IMG/VR virus record: IMGVR_UViG_3300007640_000190 | Coordinates: 1 to 26,491 of that record | Direction: 5' to 3' (one strand) | Length of the DNA stretch: 26,491 bases | DNA from: a virus | Shown here: positions 6,565 to 13,427 of the stretch, in pieces | Layout of the letters: each line of letters begins with the position of its first letter | How positions within the stretch are numbered: position 1 is the first letter of the stretch | Translations under genes and position numbers: made by a program | The notes under the pieces: model-generated | Databases searched by the model: none | Told to the model about the DNA's origin: nothing | The model's input: only the letters and a program-made list of their open reading frames with translations

Positions 6565-7877
6565 TTCAAAGAATAGAACATGAAGCTATATTACTTATAT
6601 GTTCTGCTCTTCAACCTGAAAATATATTAAGAGTAAAAGATGGGCATATATCACGACCTAATTATGTTAATTTATTAAAAGAGATTAAACGTAAAGGTCG
6701 TGATGCTCTTGATTTTCTTAATAATCTAAATGTTCAAGAAACAGAACTTATAGAAAAACAAATAGATAAAATTACATTTATGCCATCTGATGAAATAGAG
6801 TATTTGTTTAAATATTCTTTAAGAGTAATCGAAAAAGATGAAACAATAAAAGTAAATTTATCTAAGCTTGATAGAGCTAAAGACTTATTAATTAATGGAT
6901 ATCTTAATGAAGGCGTAGAGCTTGCTAAAGGAGTCAAGTTTTATACTGATAAAGAGTTTAAGTCCACAATAGATTATATGAAAGAATCTATTAGAGAAAG
7001 TAATGGTATATTAACTGGTATACCTGATATAGATAATAGATTAAATGGTTTGTTGTTAGGTAATATGTTTGCTATTGCAGGTGATTCTGGACAAATGAAA
7101 ACTATGTTTAGTTTATGGGTTATAATTACTATTTTAATTAAAAATCCTAAATTGTCAGCAGCATATTTTGAAAAAGAAATGCTTGTAAAAGATGTAGCTC
7201 GAAGACTTGTATCTATGTACTTAAGAATAGATATGGGTAAAATACAAGGACTAGCTTCTATAGAGAATGAAGCAGAAAGAAAAAAAGCAGAAAAAGATAT
7301 AGAAAGTAAAATTGATGAAGAGTTAACTAAAGATAATATTTATACAGATGCTTTAAAAAGACTGCATATAGTCGCACCTAATCAATTTAACGATGCTTTT
7401 GATATATGGAAGATAGTAGAATCATTACAAGTACAAATATGGGGCTTAGATTTTATTACAATGCTTGGCGATGGAGAAGAAGGAGATGAAGGTTATCAAT
7501 TTGTTAAAAGACAACTTGGTATATTAAAAGACATGACTACAACAACAGAAACATTAGGCTTTCCATTATCGCAATTAAAACAAAATACAGTAGATACTAG
7601 AACTGTCAAAATTCCTAAGTTATCAGACATGGAATATGGTAGTAAACTAAAACAATATTCTGCTTATGTATTTTCAGTTTTTTATCCTTATAACTATTAT
7701 CGTAGTTGGGATAAAAACTGGTTTTATGCTATAAGTGCTAAAGCTAGACATAACCACTCACTTACATTACCGTTAAAAGTATTTCCTGAATATTGTTATT
7801 ATCAAACACCATTAGAAGATGAAAGAATAGCGATGTTAGGAAGATTACAAAATTACATAACACAAGAAAAAGATTAA
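6561..7877 (+). CDS. DnaB-like replicative helicase
   Basis: The 438-residue protein has the RecA-fold motifs of DnaB-type helicases. Walker A is GDSGQMKT (174-181), followed by FEKEM (203-207, catalytic Glu206 as in FSLEM). Walker B is LDFITML (296-302), with a LSQLKQN sensor segment (336-342) and a late region similar to the DnaB H4 motif. It would unwind the phage replication fork with ATP hydrolysis. Residues 1-130 probably form the helical collar domain. The start is TTG, overlapping the upstream stop (TTTTGA); GAGG lies about ten bases before and no ATG is available nearby. Methionine in the Walker A loop is unusual. A stop in the downstream frame is followed by a Cys-rich frame (see 7873-8151). 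Confidence 0.85.
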   Translation: MIQRIEHEAILLICSALQPENILRVKDGHISRPNYVNLLKEIKRKGRDALDFLNNLNVQETELIEKQIDKITFMPSDEIEYLFKYSLRVIEKDETIKVNLSKLDRAKDLLINGYLNEGVELAKGVKFYTDKEFKSTIDYMKESIRESNGILTGIPDIDNRLNGLLLGNMFAIAGDSGQMKTMFSLWVIITILIKNPKLSAAYFEKEMLVKDVARRLVSMYLRIDMGKIQGLASIENEAERKKAEKDIESKIDEELTKDNIYTDALKRLHIVAPNQFNDAFDIWKIVESLQVQIWGLDFITMLGDGEEGDEGYQFVKRQLGILKDMTTTTETLGFPLSQLKQNTVDTRTVKIPKLSDMEYGSKLKQYSAYVFSVFYPYNYYRSWDKNWFYAISAKARHNHSLTLPLKVFPEYCYYQTPLEDERIAMLGRLQNYITQEKD

Positions 7878-8151
7878 AGATTGTCCTATAGATAATTACA
7901 AAGGCTTATATGCTTCTGATAGATGCATAAATAGCGATAAATGCCAACAGTTGTGCTTACGCAAGTATTGGAGACGCTACAGGCGTTGGGTTCAGGAAGA
8001 ACGTAATTTTTCTACTTGCGAAGGCACACCTGATGGTAATTGTAAATATTTTATTAAAGATGATGAACAGGACAAATTAATTAATTTCTTAAAGGAGTAT
8101 CATAATGTTACCAGACGTAAAAGGGGTACTCTTAGCAGCCAAACACCTTAA
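7873..8151 (+). CDS. Cys-rich small protein, start uncertain
   Basis: A frame open from 7861 encodes a basic, Trp-rich peptide with six cysteines: C4, C18-x5-C24-x3-C28, and C49-x7-C57, counted from an ATT at 7873. This pattern suggests a zinc-binding domain. The only conventional start is TTG 7951, which would lose the first three cysteines and has no ribosome site. ATT 7873 overlaps the helicase stop as ATTAA and could be used by reinitiation. A +1 frameshift joining it to the helicase C-terminus, or a sequence error, is the alternative. The end overlaps the next gene by 47 bases. The coding nature is likely; the start and function are open. Confidence 0.55.
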   Translation: MKDCPIDNYKGLYASDRCINSDKCQQLCLRKYWRRYRRWVQEERNFSTCEGTPDGNCKYFIKDDEQDKLINFLKEYHNVTRRKRGTLSSQTP

Positions 8152-8368
8152 TATTCATATAGAAAAAATAATGCTTGATTATTATCAAGTTTATTCTCAT
8201 CCTTTTAAATATTATGATATTAAGTTTGAACCGTTAGAAAAATTATTTAAAGTTGTATCTTTAGAGTGTGAGTTAGATCAAGAAAAAAAAAGTTATTTTA
8301 TGACAGAAACACGACTTGCATTTAATTTAGTTACTAACTTAAATAATTTATTAGAATTAAAGAGGTAA
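8105..8368 (+). CDS. Small hypothetical protein
   Basis: The 87-residue protein begins MLPDVKGVLLAAKHLNIHIE behind a near-perfect AAGGAG site. It appears mostly helical, with aromatic residues in the middle (DYYQVYSHPFKYYD). It starts inside the end of the Cys-rich frame and stops two bases before the RuvC-like gene. No family was recognised. Its setting between helicase and resolvase suggests a replication accessory role, but only by position. Confidence 0.65.
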   Translation: MLPDVKGVLLAAKHLNIHIEKIMLDYYQVYSHPFKYYDIKFEPLEKLFKVVSLECELDQEKKSYFMTETRLAFNLVTNLNNLLELKR

Positions 8369-8370
8369 AG

Positions 8371-8862
8371 ATGTTAATAGTAGGAATAGACCCAGGAAGA
8401 AAAGGCGCTATTTGTGAATATTGGGAAGATAAAGACCATATAGCTTTATATCAAATGACAATAGAAACATTTGCAGAAAGAGCTAATCAATGGACCGTTT
8501 ACCCTGAAGTAGCAATATATTTAGAAAAGGCACAAGCTATGAGTAAACAAGGCGTAGTAAGCATGTTTTCTTATGGAAGACACTTTGGGCAATTAGAAGG
8601 AATATTAATGGGTAACGGATTAGATTATAATTTAATCGCACCTCAATCATGGACATCAAAAATGACAAAAACTTACGCAGGAGATAATGCAAAACAAAGA
8701 GCTTTATCTGCTGCAAAATTTTTATTTCCAGATGTAAATTTATTAGCAACAAAAAGAAGTCGTAAGCCACATGATGGATTTGTAGATGCTCTACTTATAG
8801 CAGAATATGGCAGACAAAAGGAGTTATTGCAAAATGAAAACAATGTTAGGCAAGCCTATTGA
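8371..8862 (+). CDS. RuvC-like Holliday-junction resolvase
   Basis: The 163-residue protein has an RNase H-fold resolvase layout: IVGIDPGRKGAI at 3-14 (catalytic Asp7), YLEKAQAM at 50-57 (Glu52), and KPHDGFVDALLIAEY at 132-146 (Asp135 and Asp139). The spacing and length match RuvC-like and phage resolvases that cut four-way DNA junctions using metal ions. It would clear recombination intermediates before packaging. AGAGG precedes the start. It overlaps the next gene by 29 bases and follows the recombination genes, as expected for this role. Confidence 0.8.
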   Translation: MLIVGIDPGRKGAICEYWEDKDHIALYQMTIETFAERANQWTVYPEVAIYLEKAQAMSKQGVVSMFSYGRHFGQLEGILMGNGLDYNLIAPQSWTSKMTKTYAGDNAKQRALSAAKFLFPDVNLLATKRSRKPHDGFVDALLIAEYGRQKELLQNENNVRQAY

Positions 8863-9223
8863 TTTAAGAGATGAGGTATTAAATAAGCGTAAAGAGCGTA
8901 AAATAAGTAATGCCAAAAAGATTAAAGAAGAGATATTTTTCAAATATGGTAAAGTATTATCACTTACAAATATAAACACGATAAAAATAAAAAATAACTT
9001 TACTTATATTCAAACTTTAGACTATTTTTTAGATAAATGTGAAAAGCAAAAAAACTCAACAATATCTTTATTTGATACTGAAGATTTAATCTTAAATAGT
9101 TATACAAGAACAAAATCACTTACCGAATATTCGCCTTCTGAAATGAGAAGGTATGTAGATAAAATGGGTTTTCATCCTACATGGAAAATGATATTAATGT
9201 CATATTCAAAAAGGAGAAGTTAA
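8834..9223 (+). CDS. Small hypothetical basic protein
   Basis: Start ATG 8834 is chosen because AAAGGAG lies ten bases upstream; a longer form from 8807 would begin before that site. The 129-residue protein is Lys-rich in its first third (LNKRKERKISNAKKIKEE) and helical. No motif was recognised. It overlaps the resolvase gene upstream, and its stop overlaps the next ATG as TAATG. The basic N-terminus and position allow DNA binding, but that is not shown. Confidence 0.6.
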   Translation: MKTMLGKPIDLRDEVLNKRKERKISNAKKIKEEIFFKYGKVLSLTNINTIKIKNNFTYIQTLDYFLDKCEKQKNSTISLFDTEDLILNSYTRTKSLTEYSPSEMRRYVDKMGFHPTWKMILMSYSKRRS

Positions 9224-10068
9224 TGAAGTATACAAATAATTATAACTTAACCCAAGCATTTGTAGATGCATTAACTTATGATGATTATGATTATGAAGAA
9301 GGAGTTATATCAGTATCAAGGTTAATTAGCCCGCCACATCAAAGAAGATTATATGACAAACATAGAAATGATATTGTAGAAGATGCTATAAACAAAGTAC
9401 ATACTTTATTAGGTACTGCTACTCATGCTTATGCAGAAAAAGCTAATAAAGATAAATACTTAATAGAAAAAAGATTTTATGATATTATTGAAGATCAAAA
9501 AATATCTGCAAAGATTGATTTATATGACTATGACAACAATTCAATACAAGATTTTAAAACTACCAGTAAATATAAATTTAAAGATGGTAAGCTGCCTATT
9601 GAATATATCCAACAATTAAATGTTCAAGCTTACTTAATGAAAAAGTCAGGTTATGAAGTTAAAAAACTATATATTAACGCTATTTTTAAAGATTGGAGAC
9701 AATCTGATTTATATGATGCAGGTATGCCTTCAACTCCTGCGATGAGCTATGAAATACCTTTATGGAGTGAAGATAAGCAATATGCTTTTATTTTAGAAAG
9801 GATTAAATATCATTTGCGAGATGATATAACAGTTTGTACGCCTGAAGAAAGATGGGCTGTTAAACCTAAGTTTGCGGTAATGAAGCAAAACAGAAAAACT
9901 GCAATAAGATTGCTTGATTCAGAGTCTGAAGCAATAATTTATATGGCAAATCATAATTATGCTCAACCAGTATATTACATAGAAAAAAGAGAAGGTGAAG
10001 ACAAAAGGTGTACAGGATATTGTTCTGTTAATTCTTTTTGTTCTTATTATCAAAAGAAATATATTTGA
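9223..10068 (+). CDS. PD-(D/E)XK exonuclease with probable Fe-S cysteines
   Basis: The 281-residue protein (ATG 9223, preceded by AAGGAG) has a RecB/lambda-exonuclease-type nuclease core: GTATHAYAE (64-72, His68), Glu82, AKIDL (96-100, Asp99), QDFKTT (109-114, Asp110 and Lys112), and YIQQLNVQAYL (128-138). Cys205 and a C-terminal group C263-x3-C267-x5-C273 resemble the four-cysteine Fe-S staple of Cas4 and AddB nucleases. It would resect double-strand ends to feed the annealing protein at 4944-5657. It is the last gene before a strong terminator. The nuclease call is firm; the Fe-S cluster is inferred. Confidence 0.8.
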   Translation: MKYTNNYNLTQAFVDALTYDDYDYEEGVISVSRLISPPHQRRLYDKHRNDIVEDAINKVHTLLGTATHAYAEKANKDKYLIEKRFYDIIEDQKISAKIDLYDYDNNSIQDFKTTSKYKFKDGKLPIEYIQQLNVQAYLMKKSGYEVKKLYINAIFKDWRQSDLYDAGMPSTPAMSYEIPLWSEDKQYAFILERIKYHLRDDITVCTPEERWAVKPKFAVMKQNRKTAIRLLDSESEAIIYMANHNYAQPVYYIEKREGEDKRCTGYCSVNSFCSYYQKKYI

Positions 10069-10105
10069 TCGGATTATAGTAATACCTTGAATACCTTTAT
10101 GCTGT

Positions 10106-10138
10106 GTAGGAGAAGCCCGATCACTTCTCCTACTTTTT
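10106..10138 (+). terminator. Strong Rho-independent terminator after the DNA-metabolism block
   Basis: GTAGGAGAAG (10106-10115) pairs perfectly with CTTCTCCTAC (10124-10133) around an eight-base loop and is followed by TTTTT. Ten perfect base pairs plus the T-run make this a textbook intrinsic terminator, ending the operon that finishes with the exonuclease gene. Confidence 0.9.
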
Positions 10139-10154
10139 AAATAAACAAAACAAC

Positions 10155-10172
10155 ATTAATTTAGAAATTAAT
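10155..10172. repeat. Perfect AT inverted repeat, possible operator
   Basis: ATTAATTT (10155-10162) and AAATTAAT (10165-10172) are exact inverted copies with a two-base centre. The repeat lies just after the terminator and before the RadC leader, where a promoter for the next block should lie. A repressor-binding site is plausible, although such AT palindromes arise easily in this base composition. Confidence 0.35.
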
Positions 10173-10183
10173 TAAACAATGAG

Positions 10184-10234
10184 AACAAGCTCATATTAAA
10201 GGTGTTGTGAGCCGTGTGATAGTATGGGCTTGTT
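10184..10234 (+). promoter_or_regulatory. Structured leader next to the ribosome site of the RadC-like gene
   Basis: AACAAGCTCATA (10184-10195) pairs with TATGGGCTTGTT (10223-10234) over 12 positions including one G:U pair, enclosing a 27-base G-rich loop. The stem ends one base before the AAGGAGG ribosome site (10236-10242). Such placement suggests that the fold influences translation, or helps to expose the site. It matches no riboswitch that I know. An in-frame GTG at 10207 inside the loop is unlikely to be the start, since the strong ribosome site follows it. Confidence 0.45.
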
Positions 10235-10248
10235 TAAGGAGGAAAAAG

Positions 10249-10695
10249 ATGAGAATAACTAAATATAAGCTTACTTGTATAAGAGAAAAAGGTTTTAATT
10301 ATGATACAAAAAAAAAGTGTTTAAATCCTAGCGACTTAGCTGATATTGCTAAAAGTCTTTATACAGACGATGATATAGAGTTAAAAGAAAAAGCATGGGT
10401 ACTTGCATTAAATACTTCTAATCGTCTTATAGGTGTTAATTTAGTATCAGAAGGTAGTTTAAATCAAACTATTGTTCATCCTAGAGAAGTGTTCCAGTTT
10501 GCATTACTTAGTAACGCTAACAGCATTGTCTTTGTACATAATCATCCGTCAGGAGAGCTAAGGGCATCGCCAGCAGATATTACTATATCTAAGCAATTAC
10601 AAGAAGCAGGAAAGCTTTTAAACATTAAATTATTAGACAGCATTATAGTAACAGAAGAAGGCTATCTTTCACTTCTAGAAGAAGGTCATATTTAA
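10249..10695 (+). CDS. RadC-like JAB/MPN-domain protein
   Basis: The 148-residue protein contains the RadC (JAB/MPN metalloprotease fold) domain: VSEGSLNQTIVHPREVF (66-82), FVHNHPSG (95-102) with metal ligands His97 and His99, SPADITIS (107-114) with Asp110, then LLDSIIV. The helix-hairpin-helix region found at the N-terminus of full-length bacterial RadC is absent, as in short plasmid and phage versions. RadC's name comes from a proposed repair role that was later disputed; phage copies are frequent in anti-restriction or accessory regions. The start has AAGGAGG. It begins the second rightward block after a terminator. Confidence 0.85.
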   Translation: MRITKYKLTCIREKGFNYDTKKKCLNPSDLADIAKSLYTDDDIELKEKAWVLALNTSNRLIGVNLVSEGSLNQTIVHPREVFQFALLSNANSIVFVHNHPSGELRASPADITISKQLQEAGKLLNIKLLDSIIVTEEGYLSLLEEGHI

Positions 10696-10710
10696 AACAA
10701 AGGAAATACA

Positions 10711-10869
10711 ATGAACATCTTAGCATTTATAATAACACTTCTAATGCTGCCAATTGTTTTATCTATAAGTATAGCTTTAGTCAAATTATGGTGGTTAAGT
10801 GTGATGTATGTAAAAGATACATGGGACGATATTAATAAAAATCATAAAACAATAAGAGGAATACAATGA
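10711..10869 (+). CDS. Tiny single-span membrane protein
   Basis: A 52-residue frame starts at ATG 10711 behind AAAGGAAA. Residues 3-29 form one long hydrophobic segment (ILAFIITLLMLPIVLSISIA then LVKLWW), followed by a polar C-terminal tail. Its TGA overlaps the next ATG (ATGA), the usual coupling in this phage. The function is unknown. Small phage membrane proteins of this kind often act on the host envelope, but nothing here proves that. Confidence 0.6.
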   Translation: MNILAFIITLLMLPIVLSISIALVKLWWLSVMYVKDTWDDINKNHKTIRGIQ

Positions 10870-11225
10870 AAAAGATTAAGATATTAGACACTGTGGATAG
10901 TCTAAAAGCAACGGCTAGACTTAGCATTATGTCAGCACAAAAGATAGATATGTTTGGAAAGACATTTACAAATTATGTTGACAAAGAAATAGATTATAAC
11001 ATTGAGGGCTTTGTCTTCGCAAAAGAATCATGTGAGATAATAGAAGTTGACGATAGACCTATTCTTTCAGGTGAACCGCCAGAGCCAGGAGCTTATTATG
11101 AACTTAGTAATGATAAAGAGGAGTGGACAGAACCATGTTTGATTATCTACTATTATAAAGACGCAGCCTATCCATACAGAAATCTTTATGACATATATAG
11201 GTACGCAAGGAAAGTTGAGTTATGA
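10866..11225 (+). CDS. Hypothetical protein A1, first copy of duplicated cassette
   Basis: The 119-residue protein is a close paralogue of the protein at 11665-12024. They share IKI-x-DT at the start, FAKESCEIIE, DDRPIL-x-GEPPE, DKEEWT and a near-identical end (DAAYPYRNLYDIY). The first half is more diverged. It is acidic and rich in Tyr, with no known motif. Its ATG overlaps the upstream TGA, and its own stop overlaps the next ATG (TTATGAG). It is probably a small soluble early protein of unknown role; the duplication suggests dosage or divergence under selection. Confidence 0.7.
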   Translation: MKKIKILDTVDSLKATARLSIMSAQKIDMFGKTFTNYVDKEIDYNIEGFVFAKESCEIIEVDDRPILSGEPPEPGAYYELSNDKEEWTEPCLIIYYYKDAAYPYRNLYDIYRYARKVEL

Positions 11226-11683
11226 GTCAGATAAAAGATAAACTAATCAAGATAGTTAGCAAAGTAGAGTTGTTAGACTATCAGATAGCAGATGAGTTAC
11301 TCAGCACTTTCCACATATCTGAAAAGCTAACAGATCTAAAAGAAATAATAGAAGCGTTTGAAGATCTTAGATATTTTGACGAAATAGATAATTGCATTGT
11401 AGATCCACGCCAGACTTACTTTATAGTAGGTTTGCCACCAATAGGTTATAGCTTAAGTGATATTGATAAACGAATAGTAACAACAAAAGAGTTTCAAGGT
11501 AGCGAGATAAGTAATGATTATACTTGGATAAGTTATGTGCCTACATACAAATGCACTCATTTAGATGACTACGATGTAGTTGATGAATGGGAACATATAA
11601 AGAGGGAATATAAGCCTTATCATTTTAAAGTAGTATTTACAGAAGAACAAAAAAGGAGAATGAAATGGAAAAAATCAAGATAA
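11222..11683 (+). CDS. Hypothetical protein B1, second gene of first cassette copy
   Basis: The 153-residue protein starts MSQIKDKLIK and contains FHISEKLT near residues 30-37, which recurs in protein B2 at 12021-12326, also with a MSxI start. After that block it continues with a longer Tyr/Asp-rich domain (about residues 40-150) that B2 lacks. No motif was recognised. It is coupled to A1 by a 4-base overlap, and its end overlaps A2 by 19 bases. The A-B-A-B order supports duplication of the pair rather than of a single gene. Confidence 0.65.
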   Translation: MSQIKDKLIKIVSKVELLDYQIADELLSTFHISEKLTDLKEIIEAFEDLRYFDEIDNCIVDPRQTYFIVGLPPIGYSLSDIDKRIVTTKEFQGSEISNDYTWISYVPTYKCTHLDDYDVVDEWEHIKREYKPYHFKVVFTEEQKRRMKWKKSR

Positions 11684-12024
11684 TAGATACTCTAGAGAGT
11701 GTAAAAGCAACTGCACCATATGGTGTAGGTAGTGCAGTAGTAAAGATGTTTGGTAATACTTACAATGATAATGATTTTGAAGTGAAAGAAGATTTCTATG
11801 TTATTAAAGGTTGGAGATTTGCCAAAGAATCATGTGAGATCATTGAAGATGATGACAGACCTATTTTAGAGGGCGAACCACCAGAGCTTGCATATTATGA
11901 GCTTAGTGATGATAAAGAGGAGTGGACACCCCCTTGCTTGATTATATGCTATGATAAAGACGCAGCCTATCCATACAGAAATCTTTATGACATATATAAG
12001 TACGCAAGGAAGGTGGAGTTATGA
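11665..12024 (+). CDS. Hypothetical protein A2, second copy of duplicated cassette
   Basis: The 119-residue protein is the paralogue of A1 (10866-11225) and has the same length through compensating small indels. The last 70 residues differ at about eight positions and one gap; the first 45 differ much more. It starts behind AGGAGA, within the end of B1. Near the stop, the DNA is almost unchanged between copies even at silent positions, pointing to recent duplication or gene conversion of the 3' part. The function is unknown. Confidence 0.7.
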   Translation: MEKIKIIDTLESVKATAPYGVGSAVVKMFGNTYNDNDFEVKEDFYVIKGWRFAKESCEIIEDDDRPILEGEPPELAYYELSDDKEEWTPPCLIICYDKDAAYPYRNLYDIYKYARKVEL

Positions 12025-12326
12025 GTGAGATAAGAGAAAAGAACCGAGAAACATTAATAAGGCATTACGGGAGCGACCCCGATAAAGCTGAATATCCCGA
12101 AGAAGTTGAGAACTTAAACGGCTTACTCGATACTCACACAAAGATACTTTTAGAGTCTTTCCACATCTCCGAAAAGCTAACAGAGGAAGAAAGGGAATTA
12201 ATAAGATTGTGTAAAAAGCATAGACACTCATTAGGAGCAAGTAGGCAAGATATGAACGAATTGTTAAATGTAATAGACAAACTAACAGGAGAAAGTAATG
12301 AAAGAAGTTCAAATACCACAAGTTAA
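12021..12326 (+). CDS. Hypothetical protein B2, second gene of second cassette copy
   Basis: The 101-residue protein starts MSEIREKNRE and carries the FHISEKLT block (about residues 47-54) shared with B1, then a helical charged end with NELLNVIDKLTGE. It lacks the long C-terminal domain of B1. It overlaps A2 by four bases with GGTGGAG before the start, and overlaps the next gene by 29 bases. No known family was recognised. B1 and B2 probably share origin only in the N-terminal half. Confidence 0.65.
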   Translation: MSEIREKNRETLIRHYGSDPDKAEYPEEVENLNGLLDTHTKILLESFHISEKLTEEERELIRLCKKHRHSLGASRQDMNELLNVIDKLTGESNERSSNTTS

Positions 12327-12531
12327 ACCAAGCGAGTTAGATGACAATGTTATGTATCTAGTAATGAAATTATTACAATACATTACTGTTACCAGTTCTT
12401 TAACAAATAAGAATGAAGACATTAAGTTAAATGATTGTGCAGGTTATTTGCCCGTTTTTAAAACACTAAAAGAAGCCGAAAAATACGCAGGTAATGGTAA
12501 ATATAAAATATTAGCAATATCAGAGGAATAG
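12298..12531 (+). CDS. Small hypothetical protein
   Basis: The 77-residue protein starts at ATG 12298 behind AGGAG and overlaps B2. It has two helical stretches (VMYLVMKLLQYI at residues 18-29, and LKEAEKYAG) and ends in KYKILAISEE. The first helix is hydrophobic but short and contains charges nearby, so it is more likely buried than membrane-spanning. No family was recognised. Confidence 0.6.
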   Translation: MKEVQIPQVKPSELDDNVMYLVMKLLQYITVTSSLTNKNEDIKLNDCAGYLPVFKTLKEAEKYAGNGKYKILAISEE

Positions 12532-12532
12532 A

Positions 12533-12667
12533 ATGAAAACAATACTTAACATATTAGATATAACAAAGCGACTATTAGAAATAGTAGTATTAACAATGTT
12601 TGTTTACGGCCTGTACTGGATAGGGGTAAATAAGCATAGATTGATAGAGATAATGTTCGGAGTTTAA
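12533..12667 (+). CDS. Tiny single-span membrane protein
   Basis: A 44-residue frame starts at ATG 12533 behind AGAGGA and stops directly before the next ATG. Residues 15-31 (LEIVVLTMFVYGLYWIG) form a likely transmembrane helix with basic residues on both sides. It is one of three tiny membrane proteins in this block (with 10711-10869 and 13424-13573). The role is unknown. Confidence 0.55.
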   Translation: MKTILNILDITKRLLEIVVLTMFVYGLYWIGVNKHRLIEIMFGV

Positions 12668-13015
12668 ATGAACGCAGTTAAGACTCCAGATGGCTACATT
12701 ACAACAAAGGAAATATACAGGTACTATCTGCCTGCGCCTATACCTATAGGGTATGAGTACGATGGCGCAACCTATCCTAAATGGATAACATGGCTTAAAG
12801 TACTTGTACTCATATTTGCACCTAAGCTTGACTTAACAGATGCTGTAATAATACATGACTGGCTTTATCAACATAGAAACAAGCATAAGTATAGCAGATA
12901 TTATGTAGACAATGTTGTGTTTTATAATGAACTTAAACGCTACTATTGGAGTTGGGTAGCAAATGTAATATCAAGTGTGACATACAAATTTTCTAAACAG
13001 ATATGGTTAACATAA
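12668..13015 (+). CDS. DUF1353-like phage protein
   Basis: The 115-residue protein has the DUF1353 pattern: GYEYDGATYPKW (28-39), TDAVIIHDWLYQ (57-68) and SRYYVDNVVFYNEL (76-89). The conserved His63, Asp64, Ser76-Arg77 and Asp81 suggest a small enzyme or structural site. DUF1353 proteins are common in tailed phages, often near tail or lysis genes, and their activity is not established. The start directly follows the upstream stop. A hydrophobic stretch (WLKVLVLIFAP, 42-52) may pack within the fold. Confidence 0.65.
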   Translation: MNAVKTPDGYITTKEIYRYYLPAPIPIGYEYDGATYPKWITWLKVLVLIFAPKLDLTDAVIIHDWLYQHRNKHKYSRYYVDNVVFYNELKRYYWSWVANVISSVTYKFSKQIWLT

Positions 13016-13097
13016 ATACCTCTATTTCGCACAGAAACATACCAAGAAACGATTTTAATAACAAAAAGGCATAATGACATGCCAAAAGGAAAAAACG

Positions 13098-13427
13098 ATG
13101 ATACAAGAGCTTATTCAGCATTTAGCAAACACAGAAGAGAAAAAGAAAAAAGAATACTCTAATTCACATGATAGATATGATAATTTTCATCATATGAGTA
13201 AAACAACAGGGAAGAGTGTTATAGAAGTAATAGAAGTATTACAGTCTAAACATTTTTACTCTATAGATAGATTATTTAATGATAGTGAATTTACTAGTTT
13301 TTTAATAAAAGAAAATAAGTTAAAAGATTATATATTTGAAAAGTGGGGAGATTATTTAATATATGAAATATTAAAAGCAGATTATACTTATAATGATTTA
13401 TTAAATAAATACAATACATACAAATGA
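13098..13427 (+). CDS. Small hypothetical protein
   Basis: Start ATG 13098 is preferred, with AAAAGGA seven bases upstream; an in-frame ATG at 13074 has only AAAAAGG before it and is the alternative. The 109-residue protein is Lys-, Tyr- and Asn-rich and probably helical, with a highly charged segment (EEKKKKEYSN) near residues 13-22. No motif was recognised. It is followed by an ATGA overlap with a tiny membrane protein. Confidence 0.55.
   Translation: MIQELIQHLANTEEKKKKEYSNSHDRYDNFHHMSKTTGKSVIEVIEVLQSKHFYSIDRLFNDSEFTSFLIKENKLKDYIFEKWGDYLIYEILKADYTYNDLLNKYNTYK

Larger units (their letters stand above)
10866..12326 (+). repeat. Tandem duplication of a two-gene cassette (A1-B1-A2-B2)
   Basis: Offset by exactly 799 bases, the A genes align end to end, and the junction into each B gene aligns too. 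Between 11160-11234 and 11959-12033 I count four differences in 75 bases. The 5' part of A and the 3' part of B are more diverged. Short near-identical stretches such as this can act as substrates for recombination, including by the phage's own annealing protein. Confidence 0.75.

Noticed and set aside
10207-10248. GTG start for the RadC-like gene, adding 14 residues.
   Set aside because: The strong AAGGAGG site lies downstream of it and is ideally placed for ATG 10249.
10139-10248. Possible tRNA or known riboswitch before the RadC-like gene.
   Set aside because: There is no cloverleaf, no CCA-adjacent acceptor stem or TpsiC sequence, and no riboswitch consensus that I know; only a single long hairpin is visible.
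12019-12321. 100-codon leftward frame opposite protein B2.
   Set aside because: It is Leu-rich, antisense to a gene with a ribosome site and a paralogous sequence block, and has no transcription context.
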